DNA from: an uncultured Clostridium sp.
Lineage (GTDB): Bacteria; Bacillota; Clostridia; Lachnospirales; Lachnospiraceae
Assembly (NCBI GenBank): GCA_958349075.1
Contig: CATWBR010000338.1
Location: 1 to 5,080, forward strand
Reading direction: 5' to 3'
Length of the DNA: 5,080 nucleotides
Below, piece after piece: positions 1 through 4,329 of this stretch; within the stretch, counting starts at the first letter, position 1; each line of letters opens with the position of its first letter. Position numbers and translations under genes: made by a program. A model generated the notes under the pieces. That model worked only from the letters and a program-made list of their open reading frames with translations, was not told the origin of the DNA and made no database searches.

Positions 1-1
1 G

Positions 2-73
2 GCTCAGGAACTCAAAAAATATTTGTACTCTGATTATAACAGAGAAAACAGGAGGATTCAAGATGGAAAATGA
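2..73 (+). CDS. C-terminal end of an upstream gene (partial, unknown)
   Basis: The window opens inside a reading frame that stays open for 23 codons and stops at 71-73 (TGA). The residues are charged and Tyr/Asn-rich, beginning AQELKKYLYSDY and ending RRIQDGK, which looks like a soluble C-terminal tail. It would overlap the next gene by 11 bp, matching the overlapping style of the rest of the operon. The frame starting at base 3 is also open, but it simply runs into the next gene, whose ribosome binding site and ATG are clear. No function can be assigned from 23 residues, and the fragment could be a chance open frame. Confidence 0.4.
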   Translation, partial: AQELKKYLYSDYNRENRRIQDGK

Positions 74-236
74 AGAAAGGGTATGTATTTCGTTTAAGAC
101 ATTTTGCAATTTATACGAATTAAAGAGTCGTGTATCAGCATTTGAAGCTTGGGTGAGGAAACAGGAGTATAGTATCGAAAGAAGTGATTGCGCCGCTATA
201 CTGGGATTTGAGCTTGCCCCAAAGGAGGATAAATGA
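63..236 (+). CDS. Small phage protein of unknown function, 57 aa
   Basis: I do not recognise a family. The start is set by a strong AGGAGGA at 50-56, six bases before ATG 63. The stop TGA (234-236) lies inside the ATGA shared with the ATG of the next gene at 233, so the two are probably translationally coupled. The product is soluble, with no membrane segment and no repeat. It has three scattered cysteines (C8, C15, C43) that do not form a CxxC pair. The middle (about residues 13-36) is amphipathic and probably helical, with L17, L20, V24, F27, W30 and V31 as possible core positions. It is probably an accessory early phage gene. Confidence 0.65.
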   Translation: MENEERVCISFKTFCNLYELKSRVSAFEAWVRKQEYSIERSDCAAILGFELAPKEDK

Positions 237-415
237 GCCGGTATAATTGTGACCTATGCGGCGGCTATCTTGACCCGGTAGAAGGGATATTGTGTGATGA
301 ATGCAGGCAAGGACACAAAGGGCGAGTGCACAGAGCGCACAAATTCAGATTAGCGGTTGAGGGGAACGTTGGCGAACAAATAGAGGAAAATTTGCAGGAG
401 GTAGGACAATGGTAA
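233..415 (+). CDS. Small zinc-ribbon-like phage protein, 60 aa
   Basis: Two CxxC pairs, C6-x2-C9 and C21-x2-C24, are spaced as in a treble-clef or zinc-ribbon knuckle and probably hold one zinc ion. After them comes a basic stretch (about residues 27-39, rich in H, K and R) that could contact nucleic acid, then an acidic, Gln-rich tail. The start ATG overlaps the previous stop as ATGA, and AAAGGAGGA just upstream (about 223-230) is a good ribosome binding site close to the ATG. The end overlaps the next gene by 7 bp. Small proteins of this kind are common in early operons of Firmicutes prophages and mostly lack an assigned role. Zinc binding is inferred from the Cys spacing, and nothing in the sequence reveals a partner. 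Confidence 0.7.
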   Translation: MSRYNCDLCGGYLDPVEGILCDECRQGHKGRVHRAHKFRLAVEGNVGEQIEENLQEVGQW

Positions 416-621
416 AGAAGGCTTCGGAATTAAACATTGGTGACGTAATTCGTTTTGAATATGGCACATACGAGAACTGGGCAACATGTGAAGTTCATTC
501 GGTTGAGAACTTGGGAGTATCCGTCAATGTAAAAGGGAGCCGTATGGGGCGTGCATACGATTTATTATTCTCACAGAAAGAGGAAGTGCAGGTGCTGGAG
601 AATGAGAAATCCAGAGTTTAG
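409..621 (+). CDS. Small beta-rich phage protein of unknown function, 70 aa
   Basis: The start ATG 409 has a near-perfect AGGAGGT at 396-402 with a 6-base spacer and overlaps the previous stop by 7 bp. The sequence alternates short hydrophobic strands and turns: an N-terminal ELNIGDVIRF, then NWATCEVHSVENLGVSVNVKG, then a Leu/Phe strand. This is what a small SH3-like or OB-like beta barrel would look like. No Cys pair, membrane segment or catalytic motif is visible. It overlaps the annealing-protein gene by 20 bp, so the two are probably translated together. A role beside recombination is suggested only by this position. The fold is a guess from the strand pattern. Confidence 0.65.
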   Translation: MVKKASELNIGDVIRFEYGTYENWATCEVHSVENLGVSVNVKGSRMGRAYDLLFSQKEEVQVLENEKSRV

Positions 622-1408
622 GAAATTAAAATCAGATGAAATCGATTGCCGCATAGCGATGGTTAAAGAAAATGGGATTCAGATTCTCCTGTATAAGGAT
701 GCCCGAGTGGATCAGAATATTCTGGATGAGACGGTGGGGCCAATGAACTGGCAGCGTCGGCATACCAGGGAAAATGCAAACTGCATCGTCTCTATCTGGG
801 ACGGTGAAAAGAAACAGTGGATCGAGAAGGAAGACACAGGAACTGAGAGCCACACTGAGAAGCAAAAAGGGCTTGCCTCCGACAGCTTCAAACGGGCGTG
901 TTTCAACTGGGGGATAGGCCGTGAATTATATACAGCCCCTTTCATCTGGGTTGGGGACCGGGGCTGTAAGATCGTGACAAAGAAGACGGGCACAAAAGAG
1001 ACATATACCTGCTATGACAAGTTTTCGGTGAGTCAGATTGGATATGATGACGAAGGCAGAATTAATGCCTTGGAAATCTGGAATGACCGGATGTGCAAAG
1101 CGGTGTATCACATGGGAACCGGGCCAAAGACGGAACCAGTGGAGGAGCCAGAGACACCGGCCAGGAAGCAGGAAGAGCTGACAGAAGCGCAAATCAATAC
1201 GCTGTTGAAGGAACTTTCGAGAACAGGAATCAGTTGGAGGAGTGTATGCGCGAACTACAAGGTTGCTCAGCTCTCCTATATGAGTGTCGGGCAGTTTAAA
1301 GATGCGATGAACGTGCTACGGGCGAGGCCGGACAAGCCAGCCGCGAAAAAAGAACCGGATCCCACGACGGTGCCGCCAGATGATGATTGTGGTCTGCCGT
1401 GGAATTAA
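602..1408 (+). CDS. Rad52-family single-strand DNA annealing protein (phage recombinase), 268 aa
   Basis: Phage Rad52-like proteins coat single-stranded DNA and anneal complementary strands during phage recombination and end repair. Residues about 8-112 show the Rad52/Rad22-type core: an early DEIDCRIA segment, then YKDARV, ILDETVGPMNWQRRH, a strand pair around IVSIWD, the E77-D-T-G-T-E motif, and the signature helix with K89-G-x-A-S-D-S-F-K-R-A (to A99) followed by NWGIGRELY. A Pro/Glu/Lys linker (about 173-192) leads to a small helical domain (about 193-240). The acidic end carries PPDDD and then GLPWN, resembling the tail of SSB. I chose ATG 602 because homologous phage proteins start just before this core. 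An in-frame ATG at 551 would add 17 basic/Cys residues encoded inside the previous gene. The ribosome binding site at 602 is weak, so translation probably depends on the 20-bp overlap with the upstream gene. The family call is from remembered motif similarity. Confidence 0.77.
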   Translation: MRNPEFRKLKSDEIDCRIAMVKENGIQILLYKDARVDQNILDETVGPMNWQRRHTRENANCIVSIWDGEKKQWIEKEDTGTESHTEKQKGLASDSFKRACFNWGIGRELYTAPFIWVGDRGCKIVTKKTGTKETYTCYDKFSVSQIGYDDEGRINALEIWNDRMCKAVYHMGTGPKTEPVEEPETPARKQEELTEAQINTLLKELSRTGISWRSVCANYKVAQLSYMSVGQFKDAMNVLRARPDKPAAKKEPDPTTVPPDDDCGLPWN

Positions 1409-1423
1409 GGAGGCGATGGAAGC

Positions 1424-2095
1424 GTGAACTACTTTACGGACATAACTGGATACCGGGCGGCAGATGAGGGGATCGACTTACTCCTCCATCTGCCCCAGGA
1501 CATACGATACCTTATCAAACGCCAGAATATCCGCCACGCTGAGGTGATTCTGGATGACGGCCGCCACATCTCCATCGACCAGCGGAAGAAGATATATGCG
1601 ACGCTGAGAGACATCAGCGAGTATACCGGAGACCCGCCGGAAGCAACAAAGGAGTGGATGAAGTACTGCTATATCGAAAAGACTGGATGTCAGTATTTCA
1701 GTTTGTCAGACTGTTCCGTGACCACGGCAAGGGAGTTTATTAATTTCCTGATGGATGTCTGCCTGCGCAACGGCATTATCCTTACGGAGAGCGGCCTGAA
1801 GCGTACAGACGATATCGACGCTTATTTAATTCAGTGTATCCGATATAAACGATGCTGTATCTGTGGACGCCCTGCAGACGTCCATCATGTGGATGCGATC
1901 GGTATGGGAAATGACCGGAAGCACTTTGATGATGGAGAACATGAGATTATCGCGCTGTGTCGGGAACACCATACACAGGCTCATAGTCTGGGGAATACCC
2001 GGTTTATGGAGCGATATAAGGTGTATGGAATCAAACGATATAAGACAGTAGAGGCAGAGGATTTTGGACACTTTGAAAACATAACAAAGATGTAG
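1424..2095 (+). CDS. NinB-like / HNH (HNHc_6-type) phage nuclease, 223 aa
   Basis: This is probably a two-part DNA-processing protein. Residues about 45-122 (from ISIDQRKKIYATLRDISEYTG through FSLSDCSVTTAREFINFLMD) resemble the NinB/Orf-like recombination-mediator region often found in phage proteins. Residues about 140-190 form an HNH domain: C144-x2-C147, then V153-H154-H155-V-D, G160-x-G162, D164-R165, and L178-C179-R-E-H182-H183-x3-H187. The first His pair would carry the general base, and the cysteines a structural zinc. Translation starts at GTG 1424, since the ATG at 1416 hits a stop after three codons. AAGGAGG at 1407-1413 lies 10 bases upstream and overlaps the previous stop. The gene follows the annealing protein at 15 bp, so the two probably act together in recombination. 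Proteins of this kind are usually called putative HNHc nuclease, and activity has not been inferred from more than motifs. Confidence 0.82.
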   Translation: MNYFTDITGYRAADEGIDLLLHLPQDIRYLIKRQNIRHAEVILDDGRHISIDQRKKIYATLRDISEYTGDPPEATKEWMKYCYIEKTGCQYFSLSDCSVTTAREFINFLMDVCLRNGIILTESGLKRTDDIDAYLIQCIRYKRCCICGRPADVHHVDAIGMGNDRKHFDDGEHEIIALCREHHTQAHSLGNTRFMERYKVYGIKRYKTVEAEDFGHFENITKM

Positions 2096-2160
2096 TGCCG
2101 AAAGGCTTTACATAGCAACTATCAACTTTCATGCACTTATGGTTAATATATCACGTATGC

Positions 2161-2170
2161 CACTTAAGTG
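2161..2170. repeat. Perfect 10-bp palindrome CACTTAAGTG
   Basis: CACTTAAGTG is its own reverse complement and sits in the only sizeable gap of the operon. Its right half extends into TAAGTGCA (2165-2172), which is the exact inverse of TGCACTTA at 2132-2139, giving two nested symmetries centred about 14 bp apart. This is compatible with a dimeric operator or a cruciform-prone regulatory site. A 10-bp palindrome can arise by chance in 5 kb, so only the context makes it notable. Confidence 0.4.
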
Positions 2171-2173
2171 CAC

Positions 2174-2196
2174 GGGCGGCCCCTGACCGGCCGCCC
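2174..2196 (+). terminator. Strong GC-only stem-loop (terminator-like, no U-tract)
   Basis: GGGCGGCC (2174-2181) pairs perfectly with GGCCGCCC (2189-2196) around the 7-base loop CCTGACC. The stem is eight G-C pairs, the most stable hairpin in the window. The bases after it (ACTCCTTAATG) lack a run of T, so this is not a classical intrinsic terminator. It could be a weak terminator or attenuator, an RNA processing or 3'-end-protecting element for the upstream recombination transcript, or a leader structure for the gene starting at 2221. Confidence 0.5.
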
Positions 2197-2197
2197 A

Positions 2198-2216
2198 CTC
2201 CTTAATGAGGAGGTGA
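2198..2216 (+). promoter_or_regulatory. Perfect Shine-Dalgarno with a possible masking hairpin
   Basis: AGGAGGTGA at 2208-2216 matches the end of 16S rRNA almost completely and fixes the GTG start at 2221. Five bases upstream lies CTCCT (2198-2202), the exact inverse of AGGAG (2208-2212), so a 5-bp stem with loop TAATG could cover the binding site. It begins two bases after the strong GC hairpin, and the two could stack. Translational control of the replication genes is possible, but a CT-rich stretch opposite a Shine-Dalgarno is a cheap coincidence. Confidence 0.4.
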
Positions 2217-2220
2217 GGGA

Positions 2221-2586
2221 GTGAACGATTTTGAATTATTTACATGTTCCGTTTATAACGCCCTCGGAGTAGGGCATACCAATGCGCAGACGCGCCGACA
2301 ACTGTGCCAGAAGCTTCATTGCGGCGACCGGACACTGCGTAGAGCGATAGAGGCATTAAGGCGGGATTACGCGATTCTGAGTCGGGATGACGGTCACGGC
2401 TATTATCTCCCAGAAACAACGGAAGAAGGCCGGGAAGAGACGAAACAATGGCTCAAACGACAGGGCAGTCGCATCAAGAGTATTAAAACCGCGCAGGCCG
2501 GTGCTATGAGATTCGCAGGGCAGAAGCGGTGCCAAAAGGAAGTACCTGGACAGATTAAAATGTTCGGTGTCGGAAATGTTGTATGA
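2221..2586 (+). CDS. Winged helix-turn-helix phage replication accessory protein, 121 aa
   Basis: Residues about 20-63 form a helix-turn-helix with a wing: NAQTRRQLCQKL is the first helix, CGDRTLRRAIEALRRDY the recognition helix, and ILSRDDGHGYYLP the wing. A Glu/Lys-rich helix (about 66-95) follows, then a basic tail. Near the C-terminus GQIKMFGV contains Q111-I-K-M-F115, which fits the short bacterial sliding-clamp-binding motif (QxxLF-like, with M for L). Similar small proteins usually precede the replisome organizer in Firmicutes phages. The start is GTG 2221, read from the perfect AGGAGGTGA; no in-frame ATG lies near. The stop overlaps the next ATG as ATGA (2583-2586), so the pair is probably made in fixed ratio. 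A direct role in initiation or transcription control is inferred; no exact family is recognised. Confidence 0.72.
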   Translation: MNDFELFTCSVYNALGVGHTNAQTRRQLCQKLHCGDRTLRRAIEALRRDYAILSRDDGHGYYLPETTEEGREETKQWLKRQGSRIKSIKTAQAGAMRFAGQKRCQKEVPGQIKMFGVGNVV

Positions 2587-3350
2587 GTGATTACATAAAA
2601 CTTAGCCGTCGGATCCTTGATTGGGAGTGGTACGGCGATATCAATACATGCCGCCTGTTTTTACATATGCTTCTTAAAACAAATTGGAAAGATGGGCGGT
2701 TCCAGGGGACGGAGGTTCCGCGCGGCTCCTTTGTGTCATCAATCGCGAAGCTGGCGGAAGAAACGGGACTGACAGAACGCAAGGTAAGAACTGCTTTAGA
2801 ACACCTAAAAATGACAGGCGAGGTGACAAGCAGAAGTCATAGTAAATTTACTGTATTTACAATAAAAAACTACAATTGTTATCAGTCAAACGACACACAG
2901 AGTGACAGGCAAGCGACAAGCAACCGACAAGCAGATGACAGGCAACCGACAACAATAGAAGAAGGAAAGAAAGGAAGAAATATTAAAAAGGGTATCTCTA
3001 ACGAGATACCAGAAAAGAAACCGTTTTCTGAGGATGCGGAACTGAATGCAGCGATTCTTGGATTTATCGAATTTCGGAAGAAAATCAAGGCTCCTATGAC
3101 GGAACATGCCATTAAGCTACTGCTGAAACAATTGGACAAACTAGCACCGGGCGGTAAAATACCCGTAAAAATAGCAATACTAGAACAGTCCATTGTACAG
3201 GGGTGGAAAGGAATATTCCCGCTAAAGTCTGAGAAATCGCCTGGAAAAGATAAACCGCAGAACCGATTCCACAACCTGGAAGAACATGGATACGATTATG
3301 ACGAGATGGTCTGGGACATGATGAACGCGAAGGGAGGAAAAGAAGAATGA
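2583..3350 (+). CDS. DnaD-like phage replisome organizer / replication initiator, 255 aa
   Basis: Proteins of this group bind the phage origin and help load the host helicase. Residues about 1-95 form the N-terminal winged-helix domain: YIKLSRRILDWEWYGDINT, FLHMLLKTNWKDGRFQGTEV, RGSFVSSIAKLAEETGLTERKVRTALEHLKMTGEV, which is highly typical. A polar linker (about 100-150, rich in Q, S, N, D, R, then E/K/G) joins it to a C-terminal domain (about 152-214), with IEFRKKIKAPMTEHAIKLLL, QLDKLAP and ILEQSIVQGWKGIFPLK, typical of phage DnaD/helicase-loader-like proteins. The acidic end NRFHNLEEHGYDYDEMVWDMM is also characteristic. The ATG lies in an ATGA overlap with the previous gene and has no clear ribosome binding site, so translation looks coupled. 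The linker DNA carries tandem 11-bp repeats (see separate entries) and probably the replication origin, as in lambda O. Confidence 0.85.
   Translation: MSDYIKLSRRILDWEWYGDINTCRLFLHMLLKTNWKDGRFQGTEVPRGSFVSSIAKLAEETGLTERKVRTALEHLKMTGEVTSRSHSKFTVFTIKNYNCYQSNDTQSDRQATSNRQADDRQPTTIEEGKKGRNIKKGISNEIPEKKPFSEDAELNAAILGFIEFRKKIKAPMTEHAIKLLLKQLDKLAPGGKIPVKIAILEQSIVQGWKGIFPLKSEKSPGKDKPQNRFHNLEEHGYDYDEMVWDMMNAKGGKEE
2841..2880. other. A+T-rich segment with palindromes beside the repeat array (possible DNA-unwinding element)
   Basis: Counting gives 33 A or T out of 40 bases here, well above the surrounding gene. It contains the perfect 12-bp palindrome AGTAAATTTACT (2841-2852), a second half-site ATTTAC at 2855-2860, and the 8-bp palindrome ACAATTGT (2872-2879). 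It lies between two groups of the GACARGCA repeats (2813-2835 on the left, 2892-2958 on the right). An easily melted stretch next to initiator-binding repeats is the normal layout of a replication origin; that reading is inference. Confidence 0.5.
2892..2958. repeat. Tandem 11-bp iteron-like repeats inside the initiator gene
   Basis: Four units with exact 11-bp period begin at 2904, 2915, 2926 and 2937: GACAGGCAAGC, GACAAGCAACC, GACAAGCAGAT, GACAGGCAACC. Degenerate end units begin at 2892 (12-bp spacing) and 2948. Two further matches lie upstream at 2813 (GACAGGCGAGG) and 2825 (GACAAGCAGAA). Since 11 is not divisible by 3, successive units are read in different codon phases, so the encoded peptide repeat (DRQ at residues 108-110 and 119-121) does not create the period. 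A period of 11 bp puts each unit on about the same face of the helix, as expected for cooperative initiator binding. The array falls in the disordered linker, where protein constraint is weakest. Confidence 0.7.
2957..2980 (+). other. 24-base polypurine run
   Basis: Every base from 2957 to 2980 on the + strand is A or G, directly after the last repeat unit and followed by TATTAAAAAG. It encodes an acidic-to-basic linker (E126-E-G-K-K-G-R and onward). Polypurine runs next to origins can favour strand opening or unusual structure; it may equally just reflect a Lys/Glu/Gly-rich linker. Confidence 0.4.
2991..3010. repeat. Perfect 8-bp stem-loop in the replisome organizer gene
   Basis: GGTATCTC (2991-2998) and GAGATACC (3003-3010) are exact inverse complements around the 4-base loop TAAC. 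It encodes about residues 137-143 of the linker (GISNEIP), a place with little structural constraint. A perfect 8-bp stem with a tight loop, 33 bases after the last repeat unit, is uncommon inside coding DNA. It could be a primosome or single-strand initiation structure, a protein-binding inverted repeat, or an mRNA hairpin. Confidence 0.5.
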
Positions 3351-3628
3351 ACGCAGGATGTAGTGATACAGACGATAGATTGGACTTAGAGGGGATCTGG
3401 CCGGAAGAAATTGAGGCCACAAAGGAGCGGGTCAAGATTGGTGACAAACTGGTTATCCTTGACGTAAACCGCTTTAACCGTAGGACTGGTGGCTTCGGTG
3501 TGCCGGTTGAAACGGCTGTAATTAGCAAATACCCGCATCTGTTACACCTGGAAAACGGGATGTCTGCTACATACGCCCAACTGGCGCAGTATTACCGGAG
3601 CAATAACAGAAAGAGGTGCATAGTCTGA
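3347..3628 (+). CDS. Small beta-rich phage protein of unknown function, 93 aa
   Basis: The start ATG 3347 overlaps the previous stop as ATGA, with GGGAGG at 3332-3337 nine bases before it. After an acidic N-terminus (D7-D-x-D and an Ile/Trp/Glu helix to about 25) the sequence shows strand-like segments: VKIGDKLVILDV, then an Arg/Gly turn (RRTGGFG), VETAVISKYPHLLHLENG, and a final helix MSATYAQLAQYYR. The pattern IGD, KYPH, then Tyr-x-Gln-Leu is one I associate with short early proteins of clostridial prophages that may adopt an SH3-like barrel, but no function is known to me. The last base of its stop (TGATG, 3626-3630) is the first of the next ATG. No membrane segment or zinc motif is present. 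Confidence 0.65.
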   Translation: MNAGCSDTDDRLDLEGIWPEEIEATKERVKIGDKLVILDVNRFNRRTGGFGVPVETAVISKYPHLLHLENGMSATYAQLAQYYRSNNRKRCIV

Positions 3629-3996
3629 TGGCGACGAAAGACAGCGTGAAAAAGGCAGTAATTGAATTTATCAAGCAGCATGGATATTCGCCTACTGTTC
3701 GGGATATATGCCTGATGACGTCACGCTCGGCCGGTGTGGTGCATTCCTACATGACCGAGATGCTTCGCACTGGGGAGCTGATGACAGACGCGCCACTCGG
3801 TTCGCAGCGTGCGCTCAGGGTGCCGGGAATGCGCTGGATTGATACGGAGGAGTACATAGGAGCAGTAAAGCAGTTATACCGGTTGCTGGAGCACTGCCGG
3901 GCGATGGCAGCAGAACCGGGGTGTGCCGATGATTGGATGGAGGACGTGAACGCACTGGAAAAAGCCATTTGTGCGTTAGAAAGTGAGGAGAAATGA
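3628..3996 (+). CDS. LexA-type DNA-binding-domain protein lacking the peptidase domain, 122 aa
   Basis: Residues about 5-67 match the LexA N-terminal winged helix: VKKAVIEFIKQHGYSPTVRDI, a turn at MTSRSAG, recognition helix VVHSYMTEMLRTGEL, and a wing ending in the RALRVPG strand. LexA then has a linker, cleavage site and Ser/Lys peptidase; here the protein ends after a short helical tail (about 74-120, with YIGAVKQLYRLLEHCRAMA and MEDVNALEKAICALE), so it cannot self-cleave. It is probably a small transcription regulator or DNA-binding accessory protein, perhaps dimerising through the tail. I prefer ATG 3628, which overlaps the previous stop as TGATG and has AAGAGG at 3611-3616. A GTG at 3616 would add four residues (MHSL) but lies on that ribosome binding site. 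SOS-box competition is a possible but unproven role. Confidence 0.72.
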   Translation: MATKDSVKKAVIEFIKQHGYSPTVRDICLMTSRSAGVVHSYMTEMLRTGELMTDAPLGSQRALRVPGMRWIDTEEYIGAVKQLYRLLEHCRAMAAEPGCADDWMEDVNALEKAICALESEEK

Positions 3997-4139
3997 AGGG
4001 AACAATTGACCACGGAAAGATCGAAGTGCTGTTGGTTTATGACTGGGACGGACTCAGGAAGTCAATCTTAAGCGGACTTAAGAAACTGGGAAAAGACATC
4101 CCGATTGTGATGGCAGAGGAAAGCAGGAAAAATGGATAA
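3993..4139 (+). CDS. Small phage protein of unknown function, 48 aa
   Basis: This short gene starts at ATG 3993 in an ATGA overlap with the previous gene and ends TAA 4137-4139, overlapping the next gene by 8 bp. GAGGAG at 3985-3990 is close to the ATG, and coupling to the upstream gene probably drives translation. The product has an N-terminal strand-like stretch (KIEVLLVYDWDG), an amphipathic helix (LRKSILSGLKKLGK) and a second strand (IPIVMAEE), a small beta-alpha-beta layout. No Cys, membrane segment or known motif is seen. The continuous overlaps on both sides argue that it is a real gene despite its size. Confidence 0.6.
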   Translation: MKGTIDHGKIEVLLVYDWDGLRKSILSGLKKLGKDIPIVMAEESRKNG

Positions 4140-4329
4140 GACATGTTGGAGCTGCCTGTACGAATACGCTTGCAATTGGGAGTTGGCAGGAGAGGAAAGC
4201 CATTGCCAGAATTGGAAACCAGAATCAGGGGAAGAACGATCCTGCAAGACGTGTGGTGGTCAATGCCTTTCGCCAGGTGCCTATTGCGTTAACACTGGGT
4301 ATTCTTACTGGACGCCAAAAAATAACTGA
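4132..4329 (+). CDS. Cys-rich small protein with two tandem four-Cys motifs, 65 aa
   Basis: Eight cysteines fall in two sets: C5-x2-C8-x5-C14-x10-C25 in the first half and C38-x2-C41-x3-C45-x6-C52 in the second. Each half opens with Lys/Ser/Thr-Cys-x2-Cys and closes with a Trp-x-Pro or Trp-Lys-Pro end (W28-K-P30 and W60-T-P62), so the gene looks like an internal duplication of one zinc-binding module. Trp and Tyr are unusually frequent. The ATG overlaps the previous gene by 8 bp; AGAGGA (4115-4120) or AGGA (4125-4128) would serve as ribosome binding site. The protein probably binds two zinc ions. Its role is unknown, and no nucleic-acid-binding basic patch is visible. Confidence 0.7.
   Translation: MDKTCWSCLYEYACNWELAGEESHCQNWKPESGEERSCKTCGGQCLSPGAYCVNTGYSYWTPKNN

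Larger units (their letters stand above)
2096..2220 (+). promoter_or_regulatory. Intergenic regulatory region between recombination and replication modules
   Basis: At 125 bp this is the only sizeable gap in an otherwise overlapping gene string. It holds a perfect 10-bp palindrome (2161-2170), an 8-bp inverted repeat TGCACTTA / TAAGTGCA (2132-2139 and 2165-2172) whose right arm overlaps the palindrome, a GC-only hairpin (2174-2196) and a hairpin over the next ribosome binding site. A TAATAT at 2144-2149 could be a -10 box, but no good -35 lies 16-18 bp upstream (TTTACA at 2107-2112 is too far), so a promoter is only possible. The palindrome would suit a dimeric repressor site. Which protein binds is unknown; the LexA-like protein at 3628 is one candidate, by inference. 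Confidence 0.45.
2813..3010. other. Candidate phage replication origin
   Basis: From left to right this stretch has two outlying GACARGCA units (2813, 2825), an A+T-rich zone with palindromes (2841-2880), the 11-bp repeat array (2892-2958), a polypurine run (2957-2980), the A+T-rich TATTAAAAA (2981-2989) and a perfect stem-loop (2991-3010). All lie in the linker-coding part of the replisome organizer gene. Phage lambda has its origin, with iterons and an adjacent A+T-rich zone, inside gene O, and SPP1 has one inside gene 38, so the location is the expected one. No DnaA box matching TTATNCACA is visible here, which fits an initiator-dependent origin. The boundaries are approximate. Confidence 0.6.

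Noticed and set aside
551..601. Longer N-terminal form of the Rad52-like protein from ATG 551
   Set aside because: The extra 17 residues are basic, Cys-containing and encoded inside the previous gene in another frame. The recognisable family core starts right after ATG 602.
1093..1299. Plus-strand open frame inside the annealing-protein gene
   Set aside because: It lies wholly within a supported gene in another frame, has no ribosome binding site and no recognisable motif.
2107..2149. Sigma-70 promoter with TTTACA (2107-2112) and TAATAT (2144-2149)
   Set aside because: The spacing is about 31 bp, far from the usual 16-18, and no better -35 stands at the right distance. A promoter may exist but I cannot support one.
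2131..2205. Possible leader peptides in the intergenic region (24 codons from ATG 2131; 15 codons from ATG 2139 ending in the GC hairpin)
   Set aside because: Neither has a Shine-Dalgarno, and the composition is not peptide-like. The overlap with the hairpin is suggestive of attenuation but is not enough.
2892..2958. CRISPR array or microsatellite as explanation for the short repeats
   Set aside because: Units are 11 bp with no spacers, so not CRISPR. They are degenerate and inside a conserved gene, so simple slippage is less likely than iterons, though not excluded.
2882..3528. Long minus-strand open frames opposite the replisome organizer and its neighbour
   Set aside because: No ribosome binding sites, low-complexity Ser/Phe/Leu-rich products typical of antisense shadows, and they lie opposite well-supported + strand genes.
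3616..3627. GTG 3616 as start of the LexA-like protein
   Set aside because: It sits on the AAGAGG that should serve ATG 3628 and has no well-placed binding site of its own.
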